The notes under the pieces were generated by a model. It did no database searches. It was not told where the DNA came from and saw only the letters and a program-made list of their open reading frames with translations. A DNA stretch of 64,000 nt from Dactylosporangium roseum (lineage in GTDB: Bacteria; Actinomycetota; Actinomycetes; Mycobacteriales; Micromonosporaceae), in assembly GCF_025264685.1 (NCBI RefSeq), contig NZ_CP073721.1, positions 6,961,501 through 7,025,500 of the forward strand, read 5' to 3'. Positions 63,351 through 64,000 of the stretch are shown piece by piece. The translations under genes and the position numbers were made by a program. Positions within the stretch are counted from its first letter, which is position 1; every line of letters starts with the position of its first letter.

Positions 63351-63407
63351 AAAGGAGGTGGTCCAAAGTTGTGTAGCAATGGGACTCGTGAGGTGGCTGT
63401 CCGCTAG
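63351..63407 (+). CDS. Putative 12-codon leader ORF with near-perfect Shine-Dalgarno
   Basis: AAAGGAGGTG (63351-63360), followed by GTCC, complements the 16S rRNA 3' tail almost completely. Eight bases later a TTG (63369) opens a 12-codon frame encoding MCSNGTREVAVR and ending in TAG (63405-63407). Such a strong site for so short a frame suggests a regulatory leader peptide for the M28 gene 160 bp downstream. A GTG start inside the binding site would instead fuse in frame with the peptidase. I think that is less likely. Confidence 0.45.
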   Translation, partial: KGGGPKLCSNGTREVAVR

Positions 63408-63477
63408 TCGCCGTCCTCTGGACTCGCTTCGCGCGACCGCTGGAAGGTGGCGGTCTGGCGAATACGAGACAGTTACC

Positions 63478-63546
63478 CAGCCCCCGAGGCTTTCCCGGTG
63501 TTCGTCCAACCGGGCCTGCGCGTCAGTGTGGGAACCTCGGGGGCTG
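63478..63546 (+). promoter_or_regulatory. Structured leader hairpin before the M28 peptidase
   Basis: CAGCCCCCGAGG (63478-63489) pairs perfectly with CCTCGGGGGCTG (63535-63546). An inner CCCGGT/ACCGGG hairpin (63494-63499 with 63509-63514) sits in the loop. The structure ends 18 bp before the M28 ATG and is followed by TTCCATATTCT. Together with the leader ORF it could form an attenuator. Apart from these elements, 63195-63564 holds no gene. Confidence 0.5.
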
Positions 63547-63564
63547 TTCCATATTCTGACCCCC

Positions 63565-64000
63565 ATGATCTCGGCCGATCGGCTCCGTGCTCACATCGTC
63601 GCGCTGACCGCACACGGGCCGCGCTGCGGCGACCTGCCCGGCGTGCCGGCCGCCCTGCGGTACATCACCGATCAGCTCTCCGCACTGGGTCTGGCCGTCA
63701 GCGTCGAGCGGTACGGCGGCGAGCTGCACGAGATCAACCTCATCGCCGAGATCCAGGGCGGCACCTCCGACGACGCCGTGGAGCTCTGCGCGCACTGGGA
63801 CTCGGTGCAGGACAGCCCGGGCGCCGACGACAACGCGAGCGGGGTCGCCGGGGTGATCGAGGCGGCGCAGGCGTTGCGGGACATGGAGCTGCCCGCCCGG
63901 ACGATCCGGTTCTGTTTCTTCGGCGGCGAGGAGGTCGACTTCGGTGGCAGCGCGGCCCACGTGGAGCGGATCACGCAGCGGACCGAGTCGATCGTGTTCG
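63565..64000 (+). CDS. M28 family zinc aminopeptidase, cut by window end
   Basis: An open frame from ATG 63565 runs to the window edge (145 codons seen). The zinc site is visible: CAHWDSV (His77), GADDNASGV (Asp89, bridging) and CFFGGEE (Glu122/123, catalytic base and ligand), as in M28 aminopeptidases. There is no signal peptide, so it is probably cytosolic. Start choice: the frame is open upstream through the leader, but the protein-like sequence begins here and no Shine-Dalgarno is close. The remainder lies beyond the window. Confidence 0.82.
   Translation, partial: MISADRLRAHIVALTAHGPRCGDLPGVPAALRYITDQLSALGLAVSVERYGGELHEINLIAEIQGGTSDDAVELCAHWDSVQDSPGADDNASGVAGVIEAAQALRDMELPARTIRFCFFGGEEVDFGGSAAHVERITQRTESIVF

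Noticed and set aside
63358..63564. N-terminal extension of the M28 peptidase from GTG 63358
   Set aside because: The frame is open, but the start would lie inside the ribosome binding site and the translated sequence is Arg/Ser-rich and unlike the peptidase family.

Overview
The window comes from a very high-GC actinobacterium, most like the Micromonosporaceae. The placement is my inference. It rests on GC-rich third codon positions, a mycothiol-type nitroreductase, the CysO/CysM/Mec cysteine route, a CtaJ-like oxidase subunit, and many small actinobacterial membrane proteins. Almost everything is ordinary chromosome. The exceptions are a foreign-looking left end and several decay zones.

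Layout. Positions 1-6200 are accessory DNA: a partial unknown gene with mixed codon use, the 3' half of a tRNA-Gly that could be an attachment site, a palindromic repeat beside a broken P-loop kinase, a type II restriction-modification pair, and an ISL3-type insertion sequence that has split a LexA (SOS) box. Positions 6228-28060 hold housekeeping and signalling genes: an ECF42-like sigma factor with its DGPF partner, an overlapping Ser/Thr kinase-phosphatase pair, Eis-like acetyltransferase, rpiB, DUF1015 protein, a cation efflux pump, pepN, an HNH nuclease, an MscS channel, an MFS transporter, glbO and a secreted propeller-like protein. Positions 28167-33474 carry tRNA-His, orn, a decayed copC, a large repeat-bearing membrane protein, an intact CopC-CopD fusion and bcp. 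Positions 33689-34435 hold an odd 73-nt tRNA with a Leu-type UAG anticodon but no long variable arm, followed by a truncated gene that runs into a 17-bp tandem repeat.

Positions 36842-44746 are a complete histidine-utilisation operon: an RpiR regulator, hutU, an M20 amidohydrolase, hutF, hutI and hutH. Every enzyme gene overlaps the next. The M20 enzyme sits where an N-formylglutamate hydrolase is needed. Positions 44794-50369 hold rdgB-rph, an MBL hydrolase, cysM-cysO-mec, DUF2017 and clpS. Positions 50385-57221 hold a dynamin-like GTPase, a large LAL regulator, pncB-pncA (NAD salvage) and a STAS anti-sigma antagonist. Positions 58145-64000 hold ctaD, a quinone-oxidoreductase-like gene, remnants of a lost sugar-utilisation locus (LacI tail, carbohydrate-binding tail, acetyl-xylan-esterase head), an S4-ankyrin pair, a lipoprotein, and an M28 peptidase cut by the window end. 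The M28 gene has a long leader with a near-perfect Shine-Dalgarno sequence and a 12-codon ORF.

Best candidates for something new: the type-I tRNA(UAG) with its neighbouring gene, CysO with a 12-residue tail after its GlyGly next to its JAMM protease, the SOS box split by the insertion sequence, the inverting palindromic repeat family, and the leader-peptide region before the M28 peptidase.
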